Below, piece after piece: positions 1 to 10,661 of a stretch of DNA of 64,000 nucleotides. Position 1 is the stretch's first letter. Each line of letters begins with the position of its first letter. The DNA is taken from contig CAVONS010000009.1 in assembly GCA_963697345.1 (NCBI GenBank), forward strand, positions 1-64,000, written 5' to 3'. The notes beneath the pieces are model-generated. The model did no database searches and had not been told where the DNA came from. It saw only the letters and a program-made list of their open reading frames with translations. The position numbers and the translations under genes were made by a program. This DNA is from Prado023 sp963697345 (GTDB lineage Bacteria; Actinomycetota; Actinomycetes; S36-B12; CAIYMF01).

Positions 1-143
1 GCCTGATCACGGTCTGGCTCGACTCGTAGGTTCGCCGGCGCCGCGCGCGGTGGCGTGGCGCTGCCCGTGGTGGTGGGCTCTCCCGCCCTGACCCGCATGC
101 CCCCGCGTTGGCCACACCCCGGCCGTACTCCTACGGTGGGCTC

Positions 144-1394
144 GTGCCTGTCCCCGGATACTCCCCCGCTGACGAGGAGCGATGGGTCGACGAACCACCG
201 AAACGCCCGAGCCGATCGGCATACGCGCGTGACCGGGCCCGAGTCCTGCACTGTGCAGCCTGGCGGCGCCTGGCGGCCAAGACCCAGGTGATGATCGCCG
301 GCGAGGGAGACTTCCCGCGCACCCGGATGACGCACTCGCTGGAGGTCGCCCAGATCGGCCGCGAGCTGGGCGTGGCGCTGGGCTGCGACGCCGACCTGGT
401 GGAGACCGCCTGCCTGGCCCACGACCTGGGCCACCCGCCGTTCGGGCACAACGGCGAGGACGCGCTGGACACGCTCTGCGCCGACATCGGCGGCTTCGAG
501 GGCAACGCCCAGACCCTGCGGATCCTCACGCGCCTGGAGGCCAAGGCCTTCGGCGATCCGGGCAGGCAGGGCGGTGAGCAGTCGGTCGGGCTCAACCTGA
601 CCCGGGCCGCCCTGGACGCTGCGACGAAGTACCCGTGGCCCCGCTCACCGGACAGCCGGAAGTTCGGCGTCTACGCCGATGACGTGCCCGTCTTCACGTG
701 GATGCGCGAGGGCGCCCCACCGGGACAACGCTCGTTCGAGGCCCAGGTGATGGACTGGGCCGACGACGTGGCCTACAGCGTGCACGACGTCGAGGACGGG
801 ATCCACGCCGGCCTCATCGACCTGCGCGCGCTGTCCGACCGGGACACGGCACGCTCCATCTGCGACCTGGTCGCCGGAACCTACCTGCCCGGGACGGATC
901 CCGACGTCCTCGTCGCGGCCCTGGCGCGGCTCACCGCGTCCCCGGCATGGCCTATCGGCTCGGATCCGTTCAGCGGGAGCCTGCGCGACCTGGCCGCGCT
1001 CAAGCACCTGACCAGCACGCTGATCGGCCGGTTCAGCGCCGCCGCCGAGACCGCCACCCGTGCGGCCCACCCGCAGGAGCGGCTGACCCGGTACGCCGGC
1101 GACCTGCACGTGCCCGAGCCGACGCGTCACGAGGTTGCGGTCCTCAAGGGGATCGCCAACCAGTTCGTGATGCAGCGCACCGGCTCGAAGCGCTCCTACG
1201 ACCGGCAGCGGACGCTGATCACCGAGCTGGTCGAGCGCCTCCTGCACACCGCCCCGGACTCCCTGGAGCCGCACTTCCGCCCGACGTGGACGGCCGCCCC
1301 CGACGACGCCGCCCGCCGACGTGTGGTGATCGACCAGGTCGCCAGCCTGACCGACCTGTCGGTGGTCGCGTGGCACAAGCGCCTCTGCCGCTGA
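144..1394 (+). CDS. dgt: Deoxyguanosinetriphosphate triphosphohydrolase-like protein
   Basis: HD-domain dNTP triphosphohydrolase that splits dNTPs into deoxynucleoside and tripolyphosphate (family knowledge). Visible: the N-terminal signature ERWVDEPPKR, then SRSAYARDRARVLH and RRLAAKTQV. The metal-binding histidine is in THSLEV near residue 64 and the HD pair is in CLAHDLGHPPFGHNGE near residues 93-94. About 416 residues, typical of the actinobacterial type. I prefer the GTG at 144, just upstream of the conserved ADEERW block; a TTG at 108 would add 12 unconserved residues. In many actinobacteria dnaG follows dgt. Here the gene instead ends in a repeat-containing junction facing ppdK. Bases 1-143 hold nothing I can support. 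Confidence 0.93.
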   Translation: MPVPGYSPADEERWVDEPPKRPSRSAYARDRARVLHCAAWRRLAAKTQVMIAGEGDFPRTRMTHSLEVAQIGRELGVALGCDADLVETACLAHDLGHPPFGHNGEDALDTLCADIGGFEGNAQTLRILTRLEAKAFGDPGRQGGEQSVGLNLTRAALDAATKYPWPRSPDSRKFGVYADDVPVFTWMREGAPPGQRSFEAQVMDWADDVAYSVHDVEDGIHAGLIDLRALSDRDTARSICDLVAGTYLPGTDPDVLVAALARLTASPAWPIGSDPFSGSLRDLAALKHLTSTLIGRFSAAAETATRAAHPQERLTRYAGDLHVPEPTRHEVAVLKGIANQFVMQRTGSKRSYDRQRTLITELVERLLHTAPDSLEPHFRPTWTAAPDDAARRRVVIDQVASLTDLSVVAWHKRLCR

Positions 1395-1431
1395 CAAGCC
1401 CACGCTGCCCGCCCAACCCCAGGTCCCACTC

Positions 1432-1497
1432 TCGTGCTTCCGCCATGTGTTGATGCTTCCGTCCCAACTGAAGCGTCAGCAAACGGAGGAAGCACGA
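1432..1497. repeat. GTGCTTC nested double palindrome, copy 1
   Basis: Outer arms TCGTGCTTCC (1432-1441) and GGAAGCACGA (1488-1497) are perfect inverted copies. Inside them TGATGCTTC (1451-1459) pairs with GAAGCGTCA (1470-1478) with one G-U pair. The order is two forward units then two reverse units. It lies between the converging 3' ends of dgt and ppdK, so it could act as a bidirectional terminator. Related copies are at 9036-9098 and 57214-57277, with a decayed one at 7469-7540. Confidence 0.8.
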
Positions 1498-1573
1498 AGA
1501 TCGCGGGGTCGCACTTGCGCCCGATGGCGCCGGGGCCTCTGGGGCACCGGCGCCATCGGGCGTGCAGCGTGGG

Positions 1574-4271
1574 TCAGCGGCTGTCGCTGCCGCCCCCGGT
1601 CCGGAACAGCGTGGCGCGCCCAGCCTCGAGGCGGGCGATCGGGACGCGGAACGGCGAGCAGGACACGTAGTCCAGGCCCGACCTCGTCGAAGAAGTGCAC
1701 CGACTCCGGGTCGCCGCCGTGCTCGCCGCAGACGCCGAGCTTCATGCCCGGACGGGTCGCGCGACCCTTCTCCACAGCCACCCGGACGAGGGCGCCGACC
1801 CCGTCGCGGTCAATCGACTCGAACGGCGAGACGCCGAAGATGCCCTTCTCCAAGTAGGTGGCAAAGAACGCACCCTCCACGTCATCACGGCTGAATCCCC
1901 ACGTCGTCTGCGTCAGGTCATTCGTGCCGAACGAGAAGAACTCGGCGGCCTCCGCGATCTGATCAGCGGTCATCGCCGCACGAGGCAACTCGATCATGGT
2001 GCCGATCTGGAAGTCCAGCTCGCTGCCGGTCTCCGCCGCCACCTCGGCGATGACGGCCTCCGCTTCGTCGCGGATGAGCTCGAGCTCCTGGACCGCGCCC
2101 ACGAGCGGGATCATGATCTCAGCACGCGGGTCACCGCCGGCAGCCTTGCGCGCCGCCGCAGCCTCGGCGATCGCACGAACCTGCAGTGCGAACAGGCCGG
2201 GGATCGACAGGCCGAGGCGCACGCCGCGCAGGCCCAGCATCGGGTTCGACTCGTGCAGGCGCTCGACGGCGGCCAGCATGCGCAGGTCTGCCTCGTGGAC
2301 ATCCCCACGGTCCTCAGCCCTCGCGACAGCCACGGCCAGCGTGGTGAGGTCGGGCAGGAACTCATGCAGCGGCGGGTCGAGGAGGCGGATGGTCACGGGC
2401 AGCCCGTCCATGGCCTCGAGGATCTCCTCGAAGTCACCGCGCTGCAGCGGGAGCAGAGCTGCCAGTGACGACGCCTTCTCCTCCTCGGACTCGGCCAGGA
2501 TCAGCCGCTCGACGTACTGCTTGCGGTCGCCGAGGAACATGTGCTCGGTGCGGCACAGCCCGATGCCCTGGGCACCCATGCGGCGTGCACGGGCCGAGTC
2601 CTCGGGGGTGTCGGCGTTGGTGCGCACAGCCAGGCGGCGCACGTTGTCCGCGTGGGTCACGATGCGGTGGACGGCCTGGACGAGGTCGTCGCCCATCTCC
2701 GGGGACAGGTCACCCTCGAAGTACTGCACCACCGGGGACGGGATGACCGCCACCACACCGAGGAACACCTCACCGGTCGCACCATCGATGGACACCGGAT
2801 CGCCCTCGTGGATGACCACCCCGCCGGGGGCGGTGGCCACCTTGGCGTGGGTGTCGACAGTGAGCTCCTCGGTGCCGCAGACGGCGGTCTTGCCCATGCC
2901 ACGTGCGACGACAGCTGCGTGCGAGGTCTTGCCACCACGGCTGGTGAGGATGCCGGCGGCAGCCACCATCCCGGCCAGGTCGTCGGGCGTGGTCTCCCGG
3001 CGGATCAGGATGGTCGCCACGCCCTCGGCTGCCCGCGCCACGGCGGTCTCCGAGTCGAAGACCGCGGTGCCGACGGCCGCGCCGGGCGAGGCCGCGATGC
3101 CCTTGGCCACCATGACGTGGTCACCCGAGTGGTCGAAGTGCGGGAACATCAGCTGCACGAGCTGGGCACCGGTGACGCGACGAACGGCCTCGTCCATGTC
3201 GATGACACCCTCATCGGCCAGCTGCGTGGCGATGCGGAACGCAGCACCGGCGGTGCGCTTGCCGACGCGGGTCTGCAGCATGTACAGCTGGCCGCGCTCG
3301 ACGGTGAACTCGATGTCGCAGAGGTCCTTGTAGTGCGCCTCGAGGGCGTCCATGTTGGACAGGAGCTGGGCGTGAGCCTCGGGATCGAGGCGACCCATGT
3401 CGTCGAGCGTGAGCGTGTTGCGCACGCCGGACACGACGTCCTCGCCCTGGGCGTCGGGCAGGTAGTCGCCGTAGTGCCCGGTGGCGCCGGTCGCGGGATC
3501 GCGGGTGAACGCGACGCCGGTGCCGGAGTCGTCACCGACGTTGCCGAAGACCATCGCCTGCACGTTGACCGCGGTCCCCAGATCCGACGGGATGCGCTCC
3601 TGGCGGCGGTAGAGCTTCGCGCGATCGGTGTTCCACGAGTCGAACACGGCGTGGATCGCACGGTCCAGCTGCTCGCGCGGGTCCTGCGGGAAGTCGATGC
3701 CCGCCTGATCCTTGACGATGCCCTTGTAGGTCGCGACCAGCTCCTGCAGCTCGGCGACACCCAGCTCGATGTCGGTGGCCACACCGGCGTCGGCCTTGGC
3801 CTGGTCGATGGCGTGCTCGAAGAGGTGGCCGTCGATGTCCAGGACCGTCTTGCCGAACATCTGGATCAGGCGTCGGTAGGAGTCCCAGGCGAAACGCTCG
3901 TCCTGCGAGAACTCAGTCAGGCCCGCGACGGAGGCGTCGCTCATGCCGATGTTGAGCACCGTCTCCATCATGCCGGGCATGGAGAACTTCGCGCCGGAGC
4001 GCACGGAGACCAGCAGCGGGTTGGCCGGGTCACCCAGCGTGCGCCCGATCTTGGCCTCCAGGCTCGCGAGCTGCTCGGTGACCTGATCGGCCATCTCGTC
4101 GGGCACCCCGCCGCCGTGCAGGTAGGCCCGGCAGGCATCGGTCGTGACCGTGAACCCCGGGGGGACGTTGAGCCCGATCTTGATCATCTCTGCGAGGTTG
4201 GCACCCTTGCCGCCGAGCAGGTCCTTCTGACTCTGATCGCCCTCGGCGAAGTCATAGACGTAACGCACCAT
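1574..4271 (-). CDS. ppdK: Pyruvate, phosphate dikinase (one frame slip near the 3' end)
   Basis: Interconverts pyruvate + ATP + Pi and PEP + AMP + PPi. Visible: N-terminal nucleotide-binding segment (LLGGKGANLAEM, PPGFTVTT), phosphohistidine motif RGGKTSHAAVVARGMGK near residue 450, PEP/pyruvate barrel with GLCRTEHMF, and the catalytic-cysteine motif GVCGEHGGDP near residue 850. Start ATG 4271 has AGGAGG about 9 bases upstream. After HFFDEVG the frame is lost: a CCC run at 1677-1679 (plus strand) should be CC. Removing one base restores LDYVSCSPFRVPIARLEAGR and a stop at 1574, giving about 898 residues, the normal length. Read literally, the frame runs on to 1476 with an unrelated tail. All catalytic residues precede the slip, which is most likely a sequencing indel. 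Confidence 0.93.
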
Positions 4272-4492
4272 GTGTGTGGATCCTCCTGGGATCATTGATT
4301 GACAACGCGGGCAAGCCTACCCCTGCCCGGCATCTGACAGACCGGCCAGTGGTTGCCGATCAGCCGCCCCAGCCCGCTTCTGCGGCAGTCCCACGACCCC
4401 ATTCGATGGGTAGGTCCGATACGTCCGTTCCACTCCAGCGCCGGGCCCCGGTGCCGCGACCGCGCCGCGACGTTCCTCTAGCCTCCTGTGTC

Positions 4493-6197
<1,705 letters not shown>

Positions 6198-6276
6198 CCC
6201 CTGCCGCGTTGCGGCCGCTCCACGTCCTCGGTGCCGGTCGCGCGTCGCGGGCCACGCGCGCGGGCGGTCCCGGCCT

Positions 6277-7419
6277 CTAGCCCCCACTGACGCCGATCTC
6301 CGCGGCCGACAGGTCCGCGCCGGAGAGCAGGTCGCAGGAATCCAACCAGCCCTCGGGAAGCGCAACCCGGCGCTGGCCGGACGTGCGGCCACGCGGTCCG
6401 GCAGCGATCTCCGTCGGGTAGGGCTGATCCGGATCGATGCCCGCGAGGAGTTCGTCGAGCTCCGCAAGCGTGCCCACTGTGCCCAGGGCAGCGCGGATCG
6501 GCTGCGCCACCCGGAACCCCTTCAGGTACCACGCCATGTGCTTGCGGATGTCCCGACAGCCCTTGAGCTCGTCCTCATGCATCTCGGCGAGCAGGACTGC
6601 GTGGCGCCTGAGCACCGCCAGGACCTCGCCGGACATCGGCTCGCTGGGGGCAGGTTCGCCGGCGAACGCCGCGGCCAGCTGGCCGAAGAGCCACGGCCGC
6701 CCCAGGCACCCACGCCCGACGACGACCCCCGCACATCCGGTCGACTCGACCATGTGCAGCGCGTCCTCTGCGGTCCAGATGTCGCCGTTGCCCAGCACGG
6801 GGACTCCGAGCGGCCCGAGCTCGTCGACGAGTCGGCCGATCGCCGACCAGTCCGCCTGTCCGCCGTACATCTGGGCAGCCGTGCGCCCGTGCAGGGCCAC
6901 CCACGCCGCACCCTCCTCGGCGGCTGCGCGCCCTGCCTCGAGGTACGTCAGGTGCTCGTCGTCGATGCCCTTGCGCATCTTCACGGTCACCGGCACGCGT
7001 CCATCAGCAGCCGCGACGGCGTCGGCCACCACGGCGCGGAACAGATCGCGCTTCCACGGCAGCGCCGAGCCCCCGCCCTTGCGGGTCACCTTGGGCACCG
7101 GGCAGCCGAAGTTCAGGTCCACGTGGTCGGCGAGGTCCTCGTCGACGACCATCCGCACGGCGGCCGCGATGATCGCGGGATCCACGCCGTAGAGCTGCAG
7201 CGAGCGCGGAGACTCATCCGCGTCGAACCGGATCAGGTTCATGGTCTCGTCGTTGCGCTCCAGAAGGGCGCGCGAGGTGACCATCTCCGAGACGTAGATG
7301 CCCGCCCCCGACTCGCGGCACAACCGCCGGAACGCCCGGTTCGTGATGCCCGCCATCGGCGCGAGCACGACCGGCGGGTCCACCGAGCGGCCACCGATCG
7401 GCGGCAAGGTGACGGGCAT
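6277..7419 (-). CDS. dusB: tRNA-dihydrouridine synthase, DusB type
   Basis: FMN-dependent reduction of uridine to dihydrouridine in tRNA. Visible: LAPMAGITNRAFRRL near residue 20, YVSEMVTSRALLE, the active-site cysteine motif DLNFGCPVPKVTRKGGGSAL near residue 105, VTVKMRKGID, VALHGRTAAQMYGGQADW, VLGNGDIWT and GCAGVVVGRGCLGRPWLF. About 380 residues, the usual length. ATG 7419 begins at MPVTLPPI, directly before the barrel; upstream in-frame codons encode nothing conserved. Converges with the GH13 gene; 6198-6276 holds no visible element. In many actinobacteria dusB sits beside glyS. Here a secreted-protein gene lies between them. Confidence 0.95.
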   Translation of the reverse strand: MPVTLPPIGGRSVDPPVVLAPMAGITNRAFRRLCRESGAGIYVSEMVTSRALLERNDETMNLIRFDADESPRSLQLYGVDPAIIAAAVRMVVDEDLADHVDLNFGCPVPKVTRKGGGSALPWKRDLFRAVVADAVAAADGRVPVTVKMRKGIDDEHLTYLEAGRAAAEEGAAWVALHGRTAAQMYGGQADWSAIGRLVDELGPLGVPVLGNGDIWTAEDALHMVESTGCAGVVVGRGCLGRPWLFGQLAAAFAGEPAPSEPMSGEVLAVLRRHAVLLAEMHEDELKGCRDIRKHMAWYLKGFRVAQPIRAALGTVGTLAELDELLAGIDPDQPYPTEIAAGPRGRTSGQRRVALPEGWLDSCDLLSGADLSAAEIGVSGG

Positions 7420-7468
7420 GCGCCAATTGTCCCCCAAGGCCGAGACCCGCGCGGCCCACGTCACGCGC

Positions 7469-7540
7469 CCTTCGCGCTCCCCCGTGTGCTCCTGCTCCCG
7501 TTGCGACCGAAGCACGCGCCACGATAGGAAGCAACGTCGG
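7469..7540. repeat. Decayed copy of the GTGCTTC repeat element
   Basis: Aligned by eye with the 9031-9100 copy, this stretch keeps CCTTCGCGCT, a GTGTGCTCC in place of CGTGCTTCC, ACCGAAGCACG and GGAAGCAACGTCGG in the same order. The palindromic pairing is degraded, leaving only CGTTGC/GCAACG. It lies in the divergent space between dusB and the secreted-protein gene, unlike the three intact copies, which sit in convergent junctions. Confidence 0.55.
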
Positions 7541-7775
7541 GGATGGGACCAGCGGAGGTCGAACGCCTGCAGCCGGACCTGAACGATCTGGCAGCACTGC
7601 GTAGCTCTGGGCGCCGGACCTCGATGTCACCGACTCAACAGACGCCGGAGTCTCGGGGGCCCCACGGTCACGTCGATGCGGGACGAAGCAAGGCGCTCCT
7701 TCTCCGCACTCATTGACACGACTGCTACGTTCCGAATACGGCACACGCGCTCACCACATGCAGCACGCACCATGA

Positions 7776-7800
7776 CCCGTCCCGAGACCCCTCGGACGGG
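7776..7800. other. Stem-loop upstream of the secreted-protein gene
   Basis: CCCGTC-C-CGAG (7776-7786) pairs with CTCGGACGGG (7791-7800) around a four-base loop, with one bulged C. It lies 80-104 bases upstream of the chosen start and downstream of the TTGACA hexamer, so it would be in the 5' leader if that promoter is used. No T-run follows. Confidence 0.4.
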
Positions 7801-7879
7801 ACGAAACAGGGGTGAGGAACTCGTAGACGCCCACCAGCGGTGAGCATGGGTGACCCCCCGGGATTCAGGACAGTGGATC

Positions 7880-9025
7880 ATGACCCATCCGACCACCCTC
7901 CCGAGGCACATGGCAGGCATGCGAGCCTTGCTCAGTGCGGCACTGATTGTCTGCCTGGCCACCCTTGGGATAGTCACCCCGACAGGAACCGCCACCGCGG
8001 CGAGCAGGCAGCCGAGCGCTCCCACGGACGTGATCGGTGCCGCCGGCGTCTTGGCAGTCACGCTGACCTGGAGGGCGCCGGCGTCGTCCGGCAAGTCGCC
8101 CATCACGACGTACGCAGTGCGGTACTCGACCAACAACGGCACCTCGTGGGCACGGGCCACATCGACACAGTCGACGTCCACGAACTACACAGTGACCCGG
8201 CTGAGCACTGACAGCACATACGTCTTCCAGGTCCGCGCCAAGAACAAGTCCGGCAATGGCCCCTGGTCGCTGCCCTCGGCTGCCGTCACCCCGGGTGTCG
8301 AGCCGACGCCCCCTCCACCTCCGCCCCCACCCACCGTCGCCAGCCAGTCGATCGCCGTGCCGTCATACATCTACCCGGGCGACGCGCACTGGGCCCAACT
8401 TCTCGATGGCGCGCCCACGGTGGGGCTGGCCATGATCAACCCCAACAGCGGACCTGGCTCGGCCGTGGACCCGAACTACGTGCATCAAGTGGCCGCAACG
8501 AAGGGACGAGGAATCCTCGTTGTCGGGTACGTGCACACGTCCTACACAACCAGGCCGATTGCGGACGTGAAGGCTGATGTCGACAGGCACTACGACTGGT
8601 ATGGCGTCGACGGGATCTTCTTCGACGAGGTGACCGACGGCTGCACGAACCCAGCTCAGTCTGCCTACTACCAGGAGCTCCACGACTACGTGAAGGCCAA
8701 GTACACGGCCGACGAAGTGGTTCTCAACCCCGGAACCCGATCCGGCGAGTGCTACATGCAGGCAAGCGACATCATCATCACGTTCGAGGACACCTTTGCC
8801 AACTACGTCAACTGGGAGCCCAGCGGATGGGAGACGGCCTACCCGGCACGCCGCTTCTGGCACCTGATCATCAATACGACCGAGGCGGACCTCGCCAACG
8901 CGATCTCCTTGTCGAAGGCCCGGAACGTCGGTTGGGTCTACGTGACACCCGACGTGCTGCCCAATCCATGGGACACCCTGCCCGGCGCCCCGTACTGGAA
9001 CACAGAACTGTCCCTGGTCAGCTAG
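7880..9025 (+). CDS. Secreted fibronectin-III + spherulin-4/GH135-like protein
   Basis: Signal peptide with hydrophobic core ALLSAALIVCLATLGIV, then a fibronectin type III domain (SAPTDVIGAAG to SLPSAAVTP, roughly residues 45-140). A linker with eight consecutive prolines follows, then a C-terminal module with spherulin-4 hallmarks: VPSYIYPGDAHW, MINPNSGPGS, VVGYVHTSY, YDWYGVDGIFFDE and VVLNPGTR. Spherulin-4 relatives include GH135 glycosidases acting on galactosaminogalactan in fungi; DGIFFDE would carry the catalytic acids. The substrate here is unknown. Starts at 7850 (GTG), 7880, 7910 and 7919 are possible; 7880 has AGGA upstream. Codon choice looks less strictly G/C-ending than in neighbours. 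The gene splits the usual dusB-glyS pair and is flanked by repeat copies, suggesting acquisition. Confidence 0.8.
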   Translation: MTHPTTLPRHMAGMRALLSAALIVCLATLGIVTPTGTATAASRQPSAPTDVIGAAGVLAVTLTWRAPASSGKSPITTYAVRYSTNNGTSWARATSTQSTSTNYTVTRLSTDSTYVFQVRAKNKSGNGPWSLPSAAVTPGVEPTPPPPPPPPTVASQSIAVPSYIYPGDAHWAQLLDGAPTVGLAMINPNSGPGSAVDPNYVHQVAATKGRGILVVGYVHTSYTTRPIADVKADVDRHYDWYGVDGIFFDEVTDGCTNPAQSAYYQELHDYVKAKYTADEVVLNPGTRSGECYMQASDIIITFEDTFANYVNWEPSGWETAYPARRFWHLIINTTEADLANAISLSKARNVGWVYVTPDVLPNPWDTLPGAPYWNTELSLVS

Positions 9026-9035
9026 CTCCACCTTC

Positions 9036-9098
9036 GCGCTTCCGTCGGAGACCCGTGCTTCCGTCGGAACCGAAGCACGAGCAACAAACGGAAGCACG
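9036..9098. repeat. GTGCTTC nested double palindrome, copy 2
   Basis: Outer arms GCGCTTCCGT (9036-9045) and ACGGAAGCACG (9088-9098) pair with one G-U. The inner arms CGTGCTTC (9054-9061) and GAAGCACG (9072-9079) are perfect. It starts 10 bases after the stop of the secreted-protein gene and faces the 3' end of glyS, so both genes would read into it. Candidate bidirectional terminator. Confidence 0.8.
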
Positions 9099-9146
9099 TT
9101 CGGAAAGGGCGTGCCCGGGCGGGGCGGGGCGCGGCAGGGGCGGGGA

Positions 9147-10541
9147 TCAGTACACCGGGAGGCGTTCGCTCAGCCACGCGCGCAGGCCGGCCAGCGGGAT
9201 GCGCTCCTGGACCATGGTGTCGCGCTCGCGGACCGTGACCGCCTGATCCTCGAGGGTGTCGAAGTCGACCGTGACGCAGAACGGCGTGCCGATCTCGTCC
9301 TGGCGGCGGTACCGCCGGCCGATGGCACCCGCGTCGTCGAAGTCCACGTTCCAGCCACGCCGGAGGTCCGCTGCGAGGTCACGCGCGACCGGCGAGAGGT
9401 CGGCGTTGCGCGACAGCGGGAGCACCGCGACCTTCACGGGAGCCAGTCGCGTATCCAGCCGCAGCACGGTGCGCTTGTCCACGCCCCCCTTGGCGTTGGG
9501 CGCCTCGTCCTCGTCGTAGGCGTCGAGCAGGAACGCCAGCACGCACCTGGTCAGCCCCGCGGCCGGCTCGATCACGAAGGGCACCCAGCGCTCGCCGGAC
9601 TCCTGGTCGAAGAAGCTGAGATCCACGCCCGACTTCTCCGAGTGGGTGCGCAGGTCGAAGTCCGTCCGGTTGGCGATCCCCTCGAGCTCGGCGAACTCCG
9701 AACCGGCGAACGTGAACCGGTACTCGATGTCGACGGTGCGCTTGGAGTAGTGCGACAGCTTCTCCTGCGGGTGCTCGAACAGGCGCATGTTCTCGGCCTT
9801 CAGCCCGAGGTCGACGTACCAGTCCCAGCGCGCCTGAAGCCAGTACTCGTGCCACTCCTCGTCCGTGCCGGGCTTGACGAAGAACTCCATCTCCATCTGC
9901 TCGAACTCACGGGTGCGGAAGATGAAGTTGCCGGGCGTGATCTCGTTGCGGAAGCTCTTGCCGGTCTGGCCGATGCCGAACGGCGGCTTCTTGCGCGACG
10001 TGTTGGCCACGTTGAGGTAGTTCACGAAGATGCCCTGCGCGGTCTCCGGGCGCAGGTAGTGCAGGGCGCCGGCGTCCTCGACCGGTCCCACATGCGTGCG
10101 CAGCAACCCGTTGAAGTCACGCGGCTCGGTGAACTGCCCCCGAGTTCCACACGCGGTGCACACGATCTCCTCGAGGCCGGTGGCCTCCCGCCCGTGCTTC
10201 TCCTGGAATGCCTCGAGCAGGGTGTCCGAACGCCAGCGCTTGTGGCACTGCTTGCACTCGGTCAGGGGATCGACGAACGCACTGACGTGCCCGGAGGCCT
10301 CCCAGACCTGGGGAGCGAGGATGACCGACGAGTCCAGGCCGACGACATCATCACGACCACGAACGACCGACTGCCACCACGCGCGACGGATGTTCTCCTT
10401 GAGCTCCACCCCCAGGGGACCGTAGTCCCACGCCGAGCGGGTCCCGCCGTAGATCTCCGAGCTCGGGAACACGAACCCGCGACGCTTGCTCAGGTTCACC
10501 ACGGCTTCCACGCGGGCATCGGGCTTGGTCGGCTTGGCCAT
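9147..10541 (-). CDS. glyS: Glycyl-tRNA synthetase (single-chain, alpha2 type)
   Basis: Charges tRNA-Gly. Class II synthetase of the eukaryote/Gram-positive single-polypeptide kind. Visible: VVNLSKRRGFVFPSSEIYGGTRSAWDYGPLG in shorter blocks at the N-terminus, a zinc-type cysteine pair CKQCHKRW followed by VCTACGTRG, motif 2 region KSFRNEITPGNFIFRTREFEQMEMEFF, and EPAAGLTRCVLAFL near motif 3, then an anticodon-binding domain with APVKVAVLPL. 464 residues. ATG 10541 (MAKPTKPD) is preceded by GGAGAAGTG. Divergent from the small membrane-protein gene at 10662 over 120 bases. I saw no T-box-like leader. Confidence 0.96.
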   Translation of the reverse strand: MAKPTKPDARVEAVVNLSKRRGFVFPSSEIYGGTRSAWDYGPLGVELKENIRRAWWQSVVRGRDDVVGLDSSVILAPQVWEASGHVSAFVDPLTECKQCHKRWRSDTLLEAFQEKHGREATGLEEIVCTACGTRGQFTEPRDFNGLLRTHVGPVEDAGALHYLRPETAQGIFVNYLNVANTSRKKPPFGIGQTGKSFRNEITPGNFIFRTREFEQMEMEFFVKPGTDEEWHEYWLQARWDWYVDLGLKAENMRLFEHPQEKLSHYSKRTVDIEYRFTFAGSEFAELEGIANRTDFDLRTHSEKSGVDLSFFDQESGERWVPFVIEPAAGLTRCVLAFLLDAYDEDEAPNAKGGVDKRTVLRLDTRLAPVKVAVLPLSRNADLSPVARDLAADLRRGWNVDFDDAGAIGRRYRRQDEIGTPFCVTVDFDTLEDQAVTVRERDTMVQERIPLAGLRAWLSERLPVY

Positions 10542-10661
10542 CACTTCTCCAGGTCTGCGATCGGTCGGGGAGGGGTCGGTGGCCGCGAGGTGCGGCGCGC
10601 CGGCGCTCTGGCGCCCAACCCTACCTGCACCTCTGAGCCCCGATCGGCGACAATCATCACC

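Larger units (their letters stand above)
7420..7879. other. Intergenic region dusB / secreted protein
   Basis: About 460 bases without a supportable gene. It contains the decayed repeat copy (7469-7540), a perfect TTGACA hexamer at 7713-7718 with only a weak candidate -10 (AATACG/ATACGG around 7735-7741), and a stem-loop at 7776-7800. Short frames here show no conserved residues. Confidence 0.6.

Noticed and set aside
1..143. Possible gene fragment at the left edge
   Set aside because: Frames on either strand show no conserved residues, and a TTG start for dgt at 108 would overlap it.
1476..1573. C-terminal extension of PpdK as read literally (Arg/Pro-rich tail)
   Set aside because: Frame-shifted translation; the conserved PPDK ending is in the next frame and stops at 1574.
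1434..1670. Short open frames running through the GTGCTTC elements whose translations resemble each other
   Set aside because: The similarity (MLPP..DASV.TEA pattern on both strands) reflects the palindromic repeat DNA itself, not a conserved peptide.
2541..4298. A 585-codon plus-strand open frame opposite ppdK
   Set aside because: Shadow of ppdK with repetitive Gly/His/Val/Asp composition and no domain signature; it even runs over the ppdK start region.
10542..10661. T-box or other aminoacyl-tRNA-sensing leader upstream of glyS (and at 39546-39740 upstream of leuS)
   Set aside because: I found no T-box core, specifier loop or leader peptide that I could defend.
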